A DNA stretch of 64,000 bases from positions 124,001-188,000 of the forward strand of contig NZ_CANMIO010000001.1 in assembly GCF_947497935.1 (NCBI RefSeq), written 5' to 3'. Below are positions 1-8,999 of the stretch, in pieces (the first letter of the stretch is position 1; each line of letters begins with the position of its first letter). Under the pieces are notes generated by a model. The model did not search any database and was not told where the DNA came from. It saw only the letters and a program-made list of their open reading frames with translations. The position numbers and the translations under genes are program-made. Source of the DNA: an uncultured Shewanella sp. Its GTDB lineage: Bacteria > Pseudomonadota > Gammaproteobacteria > Enterobacterales > Shewanellaceae.

Positions 1-208
1 GGGTGATCTCTTCGATATCAACCCAAGCAGAAGTAGTAACTTCGCCGCCAACCATAACCATGCCAGTTTTGACATAAGTTTCGCATGCTACACGAGCTTT
101 TGGATCTTGCTCCAAAATTGCGTCTAATACCGCATCAGAAATCTGATCGGCGATTTTATCTGGATGACCTTCTGAGACCGACTCAGAGGTGAACAAGTGC
201 TTTGCCAT
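1..208 (-). CDS. metK: S-adenosylmethionine synthetase, N-terminal part
   Basis: N-terminal 69 codons of methionine adenosyltransferase, which makes S-adenosylmethionine from methionine and ATP in the cytoplasm. The reading frame opens with [19 protein letters not shown], the classic MetK start with the SEGHPDK ATP/methionine-binding motif, followed by DQISDAVLD. The gene runs off the left edge of the window, so the rest cannot be judged. It is transcribed away from tkt, and a MetJ-like operator lies 37-60 bases upstream of its start. Identification is secure. Confidence 0.97.
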
Positions 209-244
209 GATGGAAAATCTCGTCTTTAAACAATTTGAATGTGT

Positions 245-268
245 AGAAGTATCTACATCTAGACGGCT
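245..268. promoter_or_regulatory. Probable MetJ operator (three tandem met boxes) of metK
   Basis: Three adjacent 8-mers resemble the met box consensus AGACGTCT: AGAAGTAT (6 of 8), CTACATCT (5 of 8) and AGACGGCT (7 of 8). Their position just upstream of metK is where the methionine repressor MetJ binds in enterobacteria. Part of the site (243-258) is also a perfect inverted repeat, TGTAGA-AGTA-TCTACA. Read by eye; no matrix score was computed. Confidence 0.6.
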
Positions 269-582
269 ATTCTAGTGGAAAACCGAGTTGATGACACCCC
301 CTTCACCAAATTTTGTGCAGTTACTCGCGGTATTTATTTTGTCCATCTTGGTAAAGATGTATTTTATATTTTGTTTATCACACTGTTAATTAAGATTATT
401 TGTGATTTTCACTGGGGAGTGTTCGCGATAAAAAATGATCAAAAAACAGCACTTAAAACTGACGGCGTGGACTTAAACAAACTTGATTGTCGATAAAAAC
501 GACTAGTTTGTTAGGCTTAGGTGGCCTAAGCGTTATTTATCTAACTTAAAAGTGCCAATTTTTTTCATTCTGGGTGAATTAA

Positions 583-675
583 ATTTGCGTCCTACAGCCT
601 AGTAGGCGAAAATATGGCTCCAAAATTTGCTGTAGGGAAGGGAAAAGCAAATACAAATTTGCGGCCCTTTTCTTT
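583..675 (+). promoter_or_regulatory. Structured leader upstream of tkt, candidate attenuator
   Basis: The 505-base gap between metK and tkt holds the metK operator and this leader; no gene is credible in it. An 8-bp stem pairs CCTACAGC (591-598) with GCTGTAGG (629-636). GCAAAT (647-652) can pair upstream with ATTTGC (583-588), enclosing that stem, or downstream with ATTTGC (657-662). The downstream choice is extended by AAGGG (638-642) with CCCTT (665-669) and is followed by a T-rich tract, so it looks like a weak intrinsic terminator. The two folds exclude each other. No TPP (thi-box) motif was found. Folding was done by eye. Confidence 0.4.
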
Positions 676-713
676 ATCTAAGCCTCAATACCTCAAACGA
701 AGCAGGAGAGAGC

Positions 714-2705
714 ATGTCATCTCGTAAAGAACTCGCAAACGCAATCCGCGCATTGACCATGGATGCTGTTCAAAAAGCCAATTCTGGTCACCCAGGTGCT
801 CCAATGGGGATGGCTGATATTGCTGAAGTGCTATGGAACGATTTCCTAAAGCACAACCCAAACAACCCTGAATGGGTTGATCGTGACCGCTTTATCCTTT
901 CTAACGGCCACGGCTCTATGCTCATCTACTCTTTGCTACACCTTACTGGTTACGCACTTCCTATCGAAGAGTTGAAAAACTTCCGACAGCTTCACTCTAA
1001 AACACCAGGTCACCCAGAATACGGTTACACACCAGGTGTTGAAACAACAACAGGCCCACTAGGCGCTGGTATTAGTAACGCTGTCGGTATGGCGATTGCT
1101 GAGAAGACATTGGCTGCACAGTTCAACCAGCCTGGTCACGACATCGTTGATCACTTCACATACTGCTTCCTTGGTGATGGCTGTTTGATGGAAGGTATCT
1201 CTCATGAAGCTTGTTCTCTAGCGGGCACCTTAGGTCTAGGTAAGCTAATCGCATTCTGGGATGACAACGGTATCTCTATCGACGGTCACGTAGAAGGTTG
1301 GTTCACTGACGATACACCTAAGCGTTTCGAGTCTTACGGCTGGCACGTCATTGCAAACGTAGATGGCCACGACAGCGACGCAATCCGCGCTGCTATCGAA
1401 GAAGCTAAGTCAGTGACTAACAAGCCAACAATGATTTGCTGCAAAACCACAATCGGTTTTGGTTCGCCAAACAAGTCTGGCAGCCACGATTGTCACGGCG
1501 CACCACTAGGTGATGCTGAAATCGCAGCAGCACGTGAATTCCTTGGTTGGAACCACGGCGCATTCGAAATTCCTGAAAACGTTTACGCGGGTTGGGATGC
1601 TAAAGAGTCTGGTGCTGCAAATGAAGCAAGCTGGAACGATAAGTTCGCTGCTTATGAAGCTGCATTCCCAGAACTGGCTGCAGAATACAAGCGCCGTGTA
1701 ATCACAGGTGACTTACCAGCAGATTTTGAAGAAAAAGCACAAGCTTTCATTCAAGAGAGCCAAGATAAAGCTGAAGGTATTGCTAGCCGTAAGGCTTCAC
1801 AAAATGCGATTGGTGCATTTGGTGCAATCCTACCAGAAATGCTAGGTGGTTCAGCAGATCTAGCCGGTTCTAACCTAACGCTTTGGTCGGGTTCTAAAGG
1901 CATTCAAGACGATGCTGCTGGTAACTACATCTACTACGGTGTACGTGAATTCGGCATGAGCGGTATCATGAACGGTGCTTCTCTACACGGTGGTTTCATC
2001 AACTACGGTGCGACATTCATGATGTTCATGGAATACGCACGTAACGCTGTACGTATGTCAGCACTGATGGGTATTCAGAACATCTTCGTTTACACCCATG
2101 ACTCTATCGGTCAAGGTGAAGATGGTCCAACTCACCAGCCAGTTGAGCAGCTTGCTAACCTACGTATGACACCAAACATGACTGTATGGCGTCCATGTGA
2201 TGCGGCTGAAACAGCGGTATCTTGGAAGAATGCAATCGAGCGCCGTAACGCGCCTACATCGCTAATCTTCAGCCGTCAAAACCTACCAGCTCAAGCACGC
2301 AGCGCTGAGCAGTTAGCAAACGTTGTTAAAGGTGGTTATGTACTAAGTGATTGCGCTGGCACGCCAGACCTAATCCTTATTGCTACTGGTTCTGAAGTAC
2401 AACTAGCACTTGATTCTGCTGCAGCATTGACTGAGCAAGGTCAGAAGGTTCGTGTTGTTTCTATGCCATCGACAAATGAGTTCGATAAGCAAGATGCGGC
2501 TTATAAAGAGTCTGTGTTGCCACGTAGCGTAACTAAGCGTGTTGCAATTGAAGCGGCTCACGTTGATTTCTGGCACAAGTATGTTGGCTTTGATGGCGCG
2601 GTTGTGGGCATGACTACCTTCGGTGAGTCGGCTCCTGGCGGTGACTTGATGAAGCACTTCGGCTTTACTGTTGAGAACGTTGTAGCTACCGTTAACGGGC
2701 TATAA
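714..2705 (+). CDS. tkt: Transketolase
   Basis: Thiamine-diphosphate enzyme of the non-oxidative pentose phosphate pathway that moves two-carbon units between sugar phosphates. The 663-residue length is normal for bacterial transketolases. Visible landmarks are the N-terminal [16 protein letters not shown] segment, the ThDP-binding [13 protein letters not shown] motif followed by a DDN turn, and the central pyrimidine-binding region with GVREFGMSG and [20 protein letters not shown]. The C-terminal domain ends in a [16 protein letters not shown] segment as in E. coli TktA. The ATG is preceded by AGGAGAG. It is the first gene of the sugar-phosphate block and is followed by epd after 215 bases. 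Confidence 0.97.
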   Translation: MSSRKELANAIRALTMDAVQKANSGHPGAPMGMADIAEVLWNDFLKHNPNNPEWVDRDRFILSNGHGSMLIYSLLHLTGYALPIEELKNFRQLHSKTPGHPEYGYTPGVETTTGPLGAGISNAVGMAIAEKTLAAQFNQPGHDIVDHFTYCFLGDGCLMEGISHEACSLAGTLGLGKLIAFWDDNGISIDGHVEGWFTDDTPKRFESYGWHVIANVDGHDSDAIRAAIEEAKSVTNKPTMICCKTTIGFGSPNKSGSHDCHGAPLGDAEIAAAREFLGWNHGAFEIPENVYAGWDAKESGAANEASWNDKFAAYEAAFPELAAEYKRRVITGDLPADFEEKAQAFIQESQDKAEGIASRKASQNAIGAFGAILPEMLGGSADLAGSNLTLWSGSKGIQDDAAGNYIYYGVREFGMSGIMNGASLHGGFINYGATFMMFMEYARNAVRMSALMGIQNIFVYTHDSIGQGEDGPTHQPVEQLANLRMTPNMTVWRPCDAAETAVSWKNAIERRNAPTSLIFSRQNLPAQARSAEQLANVVKGGYVLSDCAGTPDLILIATGSEVQLALDSAAALTEQGQKVRVVSMPSTNEFDKQDAAYKESVLPRSVTKRVAIEAAHVDFWHKYVGFDGAVVGMTTFGESAPGGDLMKHFGFTVENVVATVNGL

Positions 2706-2844
2706 TCAACAGCAGTGTTATGGCAAATGATGCAATGGGCGATTAACCTAAGGGAACACCCAAGGGTTAATATCTGCATTGCATCGATAAGTTGCTCTAT
2801 GATACGCAATAACTGTTTAAGTATTTTTTACTCTAAGCATTTAT

Positions 2845-2885
2845 GATACAACGGCTTACCTATTGGGGTAGGCCGTTGTTGTATC
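2845..2885 (+). terminator. Long hairpin between tkt and epd
   Basis: GATACAACGGC and TACC on the left arm pair with GGTA, GGCCGTTG and TTGTATC on the right arm, with a three-base bulge, giving a strong stem of about 15 bp. There is no clean U-tract after it, so it may act as an mRNA-processing or stability element or a weak terminator rather than a full intrinsic terminator. Confidence 0.4.
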
Positions 2886-2920
2886 AACAAATGGGCTGTT
2901 AAAGGGAATAGAAAGCTTTC

Positions 2921-3937
2921 ATGATCAGAGTCGCTATTAATGGCTACGGCCGTATTGGTCGTTCAATTCTTCGGGCACTGTATGAGTCTGCCAAACGCGA
3001 TCGTATTCAGATTGTGGCAATTAACGAGTTAGCCAAGCCGGAAGCGATGCTTCATCTCACCCAATACGACACCACTCACGGACGTTTTCACACCCAAGTT
3101 AAACTCGACAATCAGCATATGATTATTGGCGATGATGCCATTAAGCTGCTGCATGAACCCGATCCTGCTAAATTGCCCTGGAAAGAGATGGATATCGACA
3201 TCGTTTTCGAGGCCACGGGCGTACTTAACGACAGGCAGGAATGTGAGGCGCATATTCAAGCGGGTGCTAAACAAGTATTAATCAGCCATCCATCGTCAAG
3301 CGATGTCGATGCCACCATAGTGTATGGTGTGAATCACGAATTATTAAAAGCCGAACATACGGTTGTGTCTAATGCCTCTTGCACAACAAACTGTATCGTA
3401 CCGGTTATCGATGTGCTCGACAGGCACTTCGAAGTCAAAAGTGGTGCCATTACCACAATCCACTCGGCGATGAACGATCAGCAAGTTATCGATGCCTATC
3501 ATGACGATTTGCGAAGAACCCGCGCCGCTGGTCAATCAATTATTCCAGTAGATACTAAACTTGCTCGTGGTATTGAGCGCATCTTGCCGCACATGAAAGA
3601 CAAGTTTGAAGCGATCTCTGTGCGCGTGCCTACCATCAATGTTACTGCAATCGACCTTTCCGTTACGCTCAATAAGCGCGTCGATATTGCAGAAGTGAAC
3701 CGAGTGCTTAAGCAAGCTTCTGAAGGATCGTTTTCTGGGGTTGTGGGCTATACCAATGAGCCACTAGTGTCGTGCGACTTTAACCACGATCCGCGTTCAA
3801 GCATTGTTGACGGTACGCAGACTCGAGTCAGTGATGGCCACTTAGTTAAGTTATTGCTGTGGTGCGATAACGAGTGGGGCTTTGCTAACCGCATGCTCGA
3901 TACCAGTTTAGAGATGATAAAGGCTAAAAAGGTTTAA
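2921..3937 (+). CDS. epd: D-erythrose-4-phosphate dehydrogenase
   Basis: NAD-dependent enzyme of the GAPDH superfamily oxidising erythrose 4-phosphate to 4-phosphoerythronate, feeding pyridoxal phosphate synthesis. The Rossmann start [15 protein letters not shown] and the active-site [13 protein letters not shown] (nucleophilic Cys in SCTTN) are clear, and the C-terminal [15 protein letters not shown] matches the family. Assignment to Epd rather than GapA rests on overall similarity to E. coli Epd, the 338-residue length and its place directly before pgk and fba, the classical epd-pgk-fba order. The stop codon overlaps the left end of mosaic repeat element A (TTTAAAGAAGG at 3933-3943), an unusually tight abutment. 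Confidence 0.93.
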   Translation: MIRVAINGYGRIGRSILRALYESAKRDRIQIVAINELAKPEAMLHLTQYDTTHGRFHTQVKLDNQHMIIGDDAIKLLHEPDPAKLPWKEMDIDIVFEATGVLNDRQECEAHIQAGAKQVLISHPSSSDVDATIVYGVNHELLKAEHTVVSNASCTTNCIVPVIDVLDRHFEVKSGAITTIHSAMNDQQVIDAYHDDLRRTRAAGQSIIPVDTKLARGIERILPHMKDKFEAISVRVPTINVTAIDLSVTLNKRVDIAEVNRVLKQASEGSFSGVVGYTNEPLVSCDFNHDPRSSIVDGTQTRVSDGHLVKLLLWCDNEWGFANRMLDTSLEMIKAKKV

Positions 3938-4319
3938 AGAAGGTCTTAGGTTTTAAGAGCAGAGAAGGTCCTAGGGGCTAGGAAATGCAGGTTCTAGGAA
4001 AAGCAGGAGCTAGGAAAAGCTAAGACGGTAAAAGCCGGGAAAAGCCGGGAAAGGCCGGGACAAGCTGAGACGGTAAGAGCCGGAAAACTAAGAAACGGCA
4101 AAGGTGGGGCTTTTGTTCTTCCTAGTAGGGCGTAGCCCGTCCTCGCAGCGAACGCCCTAAAACCTAAGACCTTGTTCAAAAGTAGGTCGGCATTTATGCC
4201 GTCATTGATGATGGGCTAAAGCCTAACCTACATAAAAATACAGTGTTGCTTTTGCTGTTTCTAGCAGGACGTAGTCCGCTCTAGCAGCGAAGCGTCCTAG
4301 GCTCTAGAACCTAGAACCT
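3933..4319. repeat. Mosaic palindromic intergenic element, copy A
   Basis: Fills the epd-pgk gap. The left end TTTAAAGAAGG overlaps the epd stop codon; the right part ends in repeated CTAGAACCT motifs. Modules shared with the copies at 23.2, 42.3, 45.4 and 46.0 kb are CCTAGG-rich tracts with AAAAGCAGG, a run of GCCGGGAAAA-like units around 4030-4085, and the paired hairpins GGGCGTAGCCC with CGCAGCGAACGCCC. It contains a REPIN at 4182-4232. No coding capacity is credible. It is unclear whether transcription from epd continues through it to pgk. Confidence 0.7.
4182..4232. repeat. REPIN-like paired hairpin, compact copy
   Basis: Two oppositely oriented REP-like hairpins: GTAGGTCGGCATTTATGCCG on the left and GGGCTAAAGCCT-AACCTAC on the right, separated by a few bases. 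The ends GTAGGT and ACCTAC are inverted. The same two units, in the opposite overall orientation, form the element at 46176-46267. Such paired REPs are usually mobilised by RAYT (TnpA_REP) transposases; none is present in this window. Confidence 0.7.
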
Positions 4320-4365
4320 GAGCGTCGGTGTTGTGTCCCGGCGGTCTTGTTGCACAGTTTGATTG

Positions 4366-4404
4366 AATTTTTAACTTTAATTTTTAACTTTAATTTTTAA
4401 CTTT
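4366..4404. repeat. Three tandem 13-bp units upstream of pgk
   Basis: AATTTTTAACTTT is repeated three times without change, ending 20 bases before the pgk start. It is extremely AT-rich and overlaps the expected promoter or leader of pgk, so copy number could affect expression. It does not resemble a CRISPR or iteron array. Confidence 0.75.
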
Positions 4405-4424
4405 AACTTAAATAGTAAGGAAGC

Positions 4425-5606
4425 ATGAAAATGACGATTCTTAATATGAAAGATTTAGACCTTCAAGGTAAGCGTGTGCTTATTCGCGAAGATCTTAACG
4501 TACCAGTAAGTGATGGTGTGGTAACAAGTGATGCACGTCTGCGCGCTTCGCTTCCAACGATTAAGCTTGCCCTTGAAAAAGGCGCTGCGGTAATGGTGAT
4601 GTCGCACCTTGGACGTCCAACGGAAGGTGAATTCAACGCTGAGTTCTCTATGCAGCCTGTGGTTGATTACCTAACAAAGGCGCTAGATTGCCCTGTACGC
4701 CTTGCAGCCGAATACCTTGACGGTATCGAAGTTGCTGTCGGTGAAGTGGTTGTGTTCGAAAACGTTCGCTTTAACGTGGGTGAGAAGAAGAACGATGAAG
4801 CGCTATCTAAGAAGATGGCGGCACTTTGTGACGTATACGTGATGGATGCATTCGGCACGGCTCACCGCGCACAAGCATCGACTCATGGGGTTGGTTTACA
4901 TGCACCTATCGCTTGTGCGGGTCCATTACTTGCTGGTGAGCTAGAAGCTTTAGGTAAGGCACTCGATAACCCTGCACGCCCAATGGTAGCAATTGTTGGT
5001 GGCTCTAAAGTATCGACAAAACTGACAGTGCTTGAAAGTCTTTCTACTAAAGTTGACCAACTGGTAGTGGGTGGTGGCATCGCCAACACTTTCGTTGCTG
5101 CTGCTGGTCACAAAGTGGGTAAGTCACTCTATGAAGCCGATTTGATTGAAGAAGCAAAGCGCTTAGTTGCTAACGCTCAAAGCCGTGGCGGCGACATTCC
5201 TGTACCAACGGACGTAGTTGTTGCGGGTGAGTTTAGCCCTACAGCTGCTGCGACGCTGAAAGATGTAAGCGATGTATCTGACACTGATATGATTTTTGAT
5301 ATCGGTCCTGATAGCGCTGAAGCACTTGCTGAAATCATCAAAAATGCCGGTACCGTTGTTTGGAACGGCCCTGTCGGTGTATTTGAATTCGATCAGTTCG
5401 GTGAAGGTACTAAGCGTATTGCTCAGGCGATTGCTGAGTCAAATGCCTTTTCTATCGCTGGCGGCGGTGACACATTAGCGGCTGTCGATAAGTACGATAT
5501 CGCTGACAAAGTCTCTTATATCTCTACGGGTGGCGGCGCTTTTCTTGAGTTCCTAGAAGGTAAAGAGTTGCCTGCTGTTGCCATGCTTGAGAGCCGTGGC
5601 CAGTAA
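4425..5606 (+). CDS. pgk: Phosphoglycerate kinase
   Basis: Glycolytic and gluconeogenic enzyme interconverting 1,3-bisphosphoglycerate plus ADP and 3-phosphoglycerate plus ATP. Family landmarks in order are [17 protein letters not shown] (substrate-binding), [27 protein letters not shown], and the C-terminal nucleotide loop [12 protein letters not shown] followed by [19 protein letters not shown]. About 390 residues is the normal length. Two in-frame ATGs (4425 and 4431) follow AAGGA; spacing favours the second, [15 protein letters not shown], but the difference is only two residues. It is separated from epd by repeat element A and from fba by a hairpin. Confidence 0.97.
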   Translation: MKMTILNMKDLDLQGKRVLIREDLNVPVSDGVVTSDARLRASLPTIKLALEKGAAVMVMSHLGRPTEGEFNAEFSMQPVVDYLTKALDCPVRLAAEYLDGIEVAVGEVVVFENVRFNVGEKKNDEALSKKMAALCDVYVMDAFGTAHRAQASTHGVGLHAPIACAGPLLAGELEALGKALDNPARPMVAIVGGSKVSTKLTVLESLSTKVDQLVVGGGIANTFVAAAGHKVGKSLYEADLIEEAKRLVANAQSRGGDIPVPTDVVVAGEFSPTAAATLKDVSDVSDTDMIFDIGPDSAEALAEIIKNAGTVVWNGPVGVFEFDQFGEGTKRIAQAIAESNAFSIAGGGDTLAAVDKYDIADKVSYISTGGGAFLEFLEGKELPAVAMLESRGQ

Positions 5607-5725
5607 TCGACACTGATTGGCGGTAACATACAAAATAATTACCAAACTGGTTGTTGGCAGACTTTAAATCGACATTTGTCAGGGTTACACTAGCCGCCAA
5701 CAAACCAGTGAGCAGTTTTGTATAT

Positions 5726-5776
5726 AAAACAGTCTTAAAAAGCGCTATAGCAATTGGTGATAAGACTGTTTTTTTG
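5726..5776 (+). terminator. Intrinsic terminator-like hairpin after pgk
   Basis: AAACAGTCTTA pairs with TAAGACTGTTT across a loop of about 23 bases and the right arm runs into seven T residues. It lies in the 307-base pgk-fba gap, which otherwise shows no gene. The large loop leaves room for it to act as an attenuator ahead of fba. Confidence 0.65.
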
Positions 5777-5913
5777 CAGCATAGATAACAATAAAAATTA
5801 AAAGTAACCGCTTTAGTGTTAACCAGTTTAAAACTGGCAACGTTAGAGCATAAAAATCCATCCAAACGATAGTGACCTTGGTGAGGCGACTCACCCTATT
5901 ATTGGAGTAAAAA

Positions 5914-6978
5914 ATGGCCTTAATTTCCCTACGTCAAATGTTAGATCACGCTGCAGAGCACGGATATGGCGTTCCAGCGTTTAACGTGAATAACCTTGAG
6001 CAGATGCGTGCAATTATGCAGGCTGCTGAAGCGACTGACAGCCCTGTAATCGTTCAGGCATCGGCTGGTGCTCGTAAGTATGCTCGCCCACAGTTTCTAA
6101 AGTATCTGATGGCAGCCGCTCTTGAGCAGTACCCAGACATTCCTGTATGTATCCACCAGGACCACGGTACAGATCCTGATATCTGTCAGCGTTCTATTCA
6201 GTTGGGTATGTCATCAGTAATGATGGACGGCTCTTTGATGGCTGACGGTAAGACACCAGCATCATACGAGTACAACGTAGACGTGACTCGCCGTACAGTC
6301 GCTTTTGCTCACGCTTGTGGTGTGTCTGTTGAAGGCGAAATCGGCTGTCTAGGTAGCCTAGAAACCGGTATGGCAGGTGAAGAAGATGGTGTTGGCGCAG
6401 AAGGTGTTCTAAGCCATGACCAACTACTAACGACGCCTGAAGAAGCGGCGCGTTTCGTTGCCGATACTCACGTCGATGCCCTAGCGATTGCTATCGGTAC
6501 TAGCCACGGTGCTTACAAGTTTAGCCGTAAGCCTACCGGTGACGTGCTACGTATCGACCGTATCAAAGAGATCCACGCACGTATTCCTAACACTCACCTT
6601 GTAATGCACGGCTCGTCTTCAGTGCCGCAAGAGTGGCTAGAGATCATCAACCAGTACGGTGGTGCTATCCCTGAAACTTATGGCGTGCCATTAGAAGAGA
6701 TCGTTGAAGGTATTAAGCATGGTGTGCGTAAGGTGAACATCGATACAGACTTACGTTTAGCATCAACTGGTGCGGTACGTAAGTTCCTTGCTGAAAACCC
6801 TGCAGAATTTGATCCACGTAAATTCTTGAAGGCGTCTATGGAAGCGATGGCAGATATCTGTACTACACGCTACGAAGCATTCGGTTGTGCGGGTATGGGG
6901 TCTAAGATCAAGCCTAAGTCACTGCAAGCTATGTATAAAGCTTATCAGTCTGGCGAACTAGATCCACAAATCAAGTAA
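5914..6978 (+). CDS. fba: Fructose-bisphosphate aldolase, class II
   Basis: Zinc-dependent aldolase splitting fructose 1,6-bisphosphate into dihydroxyacetone phosphate and glyceraldehyde 3-phosphate. Class II features are visible: IHQDHG with metal-binding and catalytic residues, the VEGEIG segment, [19 protein letters not shown] and the phosphate-binding [11 protein letters not shown] loop. The 354-residue length and sequence style match the Calvin-cycle-type class IIA subfamily common in gammaproteobacteria outside the enterics. The start is an ATG preceded by TTGGAGT. A clear terminator follows at 7013. Confidence 0.96.
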   Translation: MALISLRQMLDHAAEHGYGVPAFNVNNLEQMRAIMQAAEATDSPVIVQASAGARKYARPQFLKYLMAAALEQYPDIPVCIHQDHGTDPDICQRSIQLGMSSVMMDGSLMADGKTPASYEYNVDVTRRTVAFAHACGVSVEGEIGCLGSLETGMAGEEDGVGAEGVLSHDQLLTTPEEAARFVADTHVDALAIAIGTSHGAYKFSRKPTGDVLRIDRIKEIHARIPNTHLVMHGSSSVPQEWLEIINQYGGAIPETYGVPLEEIVEGIKHGVRKVNIDTDLRLASTGAVRKFLAENPAEFDPRKFLKASMEAMADICTTRYEAFGCAGMGSKIKPKSLQAMYKAYQSGELDPQIK

Positions 6979-7012
6979 CTCAGATTTCAATAGCTGGTTA
7001 AATCCAGTTTAG

Positions 7013-7043
7013 AAAATACCTGCCTATGTGCAGGTATTTTTTT
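7013..7043 (+). terminator. Terminator of fba
   Basis: AAATACCTGC pairs with GCAGGTATTT around a short loop and runs into a T-tract; standard intrinsic terminator. Confidence 0.88.
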
Positions 7044-7052
7044 GTCTGTTGT

Positions 7053-7106
7053 TTGTAATACCAATTAGTATTACAACATTTGAATTTGCGATAACACCAA
7101 TGGTGT
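7053..7106. promoter_or_regulatory. Two palindromes upstream of the DUF481 gene
   Basis: TTGTAATAC (7053-7061) is exactly inverted as GTATTACAA (7068-7076), and ACACCAATGGTGT (7094-7106) is a perfect odd palindrome. They sit about 80-135 bases before the start at 7188, where operators would be expected. The regulator is not recognised; the first palindrome could also be a remnant of an interspersed hairpin. Confidence 0.4.
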
Positions 7107-7187
7107 ACTACTCATTTTCAATTATTAGAACAAAATGTTAAGATTGCGCCGGTTTTTAGGGAGTTTGGTAAACGGAGTACTGATAAT

Positions 7188-7928
7188 ATGAAAAAAATGC
7201 TTACGGCTATGGCAGTGGTAATGGCGGCTCCTTTTGCTGCGCACGCAGGGGCAGACTTTGTAGAAGGCGATAAGACCTTTGCTGGTGAAGCAGAGCTCGG
7301 TGCGACATTAACCACAGGTAACACTGAAACCTCGTCGGTAAAAGGTCGTTTAAACATGCTACAAGAGCTAGGTAATTGGGAAAACCAATACCTTTTCGAA
7401 GGCTTGTATAAAGAAGACACCGGAGAGGTTACCGCTAAGCGTTACTACGGTGGTATTCAAGGTGATTACAAGTTCGATGAGAAGAACTATATGTATATCA
7501 CTGGTAACTATGAGGTCGATCCCTTTACTGGTTATGATTACAAGGCAGTCGCTTCTGCCGGTTATGGTCACAAGTTTATCGATAGCGGTAACATGTTCCT
7601 AAGTGCTGAGGTAGGTCCTGGTTATATCTACAAGAAGCTAGATGATGAGCAGACCGCAATACTCGGTTATGATAACGAAGATAGCGTTGTCGCTCACGGT
7701 GCGGTTAACTTCACCTATGAGTTCAGTGAAACCTCTAAGTTTACCCAGCTATTTGTTGCTGACTATGGTGATAGCCTAGAGGGGCGTTCTGAGTCGGCTA
7801 TTACAGCCAATATCGTGGGTGCACTAGCAATGAAATTTGCAGTTATTGTTCGTTACAACGATAGTCCACTAGATGACAAAGAAAGCACAGATACAGAGAC
7901 AAACATGACTCTGTTATACGCCTTCTAA
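7188..7928 (+). CDS. DUF481-family outer-membrane beta-barrel protein
   Basis: A 246-residue exported protein of the DUF481 (YdiY-like, salt-induced outer-membrane protein) family. The signal peptide is plain (MKKMLTAMAVVMAAPFAAHA, cleavage after AHA). The mature part alternates polar and aromatic residues as in an eight- to twelve-stranded beta barrel, with ELGATLTTGNTETSSVKGR near the N-terminus (typical of DUF481), NYEVDPFTGYDYKA in the middle, and a C-terminal strand MTLLYAF ending in Phe, the BAM recognition signal. The role is unknown for the family beyond outer-membrane location. It stands alone between terminators. Confidence 0.8.
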   Translation: MKKMLTAMAVVMAAPFAAHAGADFVEGDKTFAGEAELGATLTTGNTETSSVKGRLNMLQELGNWENQYLFEGLYKEDTGEVTAKRYYGGIQGDYKFDEKNYMYITGNYEVDPFTGYDYKAVASAGYGHKFIDSGNMFLSAEVGPGYIYKKLDDEQTAILGYDNEDSVVAHGAVNFTYEFSETSKFTQLFVADYGDSLEGRSESAITANIVGALAMKFAVIVRYNDSPLDDKESTDTETNMTLLYAF

Positions 7929-8002
7929 ATAGATTGACAGCGAGGATATCGACCTAGTCCGATATTTGTCTGTTGCGCTAAGAAGTGTAAATTTTTGTCA
8001 GC

Positions 8003-8028
8003 AAAAGGCGCCGGGAAGGTGCCTTTTT
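8003..8028 (+). terminator. Terminator after the DUF481 gene
   Basis: AAAAGGCGCC and GGTGCCTTTTT form a stem with one G-T pair and a GGGAA loop, followed by T-rich sequence. The remainder of the 330-base gap up to 8258 shows nothing further that I recognise. Confidence 0.8.
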
Positions 8029-8258
8029 GTTTTTGTTTGGTGTTCTTTTGAACGGTAAGTTTTTCGGTAATTTACAAATATCAACCCGTAATTCATTTGT
8101 GTATCTAGATGTATCGCCAGTTGGTTAAATAATAACAAAATTAGTGTGCTAGACCTCACGAAAGCTAAATCCACCCTCGATTTCATGTTAATTAATCACG
8201 GACTCTATACGTGATTGCCAGTAAACTATTTGGTAATTATTGAGTCAGAGTTGTAAAC

Positions 8259-8999
8259 GTGTATATAGGCCCATACCGATTTGATGTAGAGCTTAGAGAG
8301 CTGATTTTTATTAGCCCAGAAAAAGCCTCTACGTTTAAATTATCTAACATTGAATTTTTAGTTATCGAGCAGTTACTGGCGTCGAGAGGCCAGGTCGTGT
8401 CTATAGAATCGATGTGCGATAAGCTTTTACCAGCGGTAGTGAGACATCATGAAATTGCCAACGCCGTAAACAACATTAGGCGTTTTCTTGGCGCTGAACA
8501 CGCAGCATGGATCGAGGTGATTGCTAAACAGGGATACCTGCTACATGTCAGCGCTAAAGGTAAGTCAAAGCTTAACCGCGCCGTATTGCAGGGAATATCG
8601 ATAAAAAACTATCTGTTGTGTCTTACTCTTGGGATCTTCTTGCTAACCTTTTTAGCAATGAACCTTACTACTACCTCAGATATTCGTCTTTCGATGCCTG
8701 ACAAAATTACCATAGCGGGAACTCAATCAAAATTGGTGCCTATTTACGAAAGTGATGAAGATAAGCAAAATTATCAAAGCCGAGTAAAGGAGTTGGCGCA
8801 ACAACTCGCAAGTTGTGACAAGCTTAAATGGCAGCGCGTTTATGTCGCTCCATCTGATGATGGCGATAGAGTGCAATTTGTGATGAATAATTTTGCCGAC
8901 GACGGTAAAAATTGTAGAAACTTAAAAGTGCTGAATGTGGCTAACGACTGGCACTTTATAGATGCGACCTGGCTCAAAGAGGCTGGGATCTGTGAATAA
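8259..8999 (+). CDS. ToxR-like membrane-anchored winged-helix regulator
   Basis: A 246-residue one-component regulator of the ToxR/CadC type. Residues 1-98 form an OmpR/PhoB-type winged helix (FKLSNIEFLVIEQLLASRG, then NAVNNIRRFLG and the wing segment IEVIAKQGYLLH). Residues 116-136 are one transmembrane helix (NYLLCLTLGIFLLTFLAMNL), and the remaining 110 residues are periplasmic with three cysteines, which may form disulfides. The GTG start at 8259 has no strong ribosome-binding site. The next gene overlaps its stop by eight bases and encodes a small one-TM protein, the arrangement of toxR-toxS and tcpP-tcpH. Target genes cannot be told from sequence. Confidence 0.75.
   Translation: MYIGPYRFDVELRELIFISPEKASTFKLSNIEFLVIEQLLASRGQVVSIESMCDKLLPAVVRHHEIANAVNNIRRFLGAEHAAWIEVIAKQGYLLHVSAKGKSKLNRAVLQGISIKNYLLCLTLGIFLLTFLAMNLTTTSDIRLSMPDKITIAGTQSKLVPIYESDEDKQNYQSRVKELAQQLASCDKLKWQRVYVAPSDDGDRVQFVMNNFADDGKNCRNLKVLNVANDWHFIDATWLKEAGICE

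Noticed and set aside
275..496. 73-codon open frame between metK and tkt
   Set aside because: Overlaps the metK regulatory region, has no ribosome-binding site and no family resemblance.
583..675. TPP riboswitch before transketolase
   Set aside because: Considered because transketolase uses thiamine diphosphate, but no thi-box motifs (CTGAGA, ACCTGA type) were found.
4366..4404. CRISPR-like or iteron array
   Set aside because: Only three abutting units without spacers and no cas or rep gene.
5524..5865. 113-codon minus-strand frame across the pgk end
   Set aside because: Overlaps pgk and its terminator; composition reflects the opposite strand.
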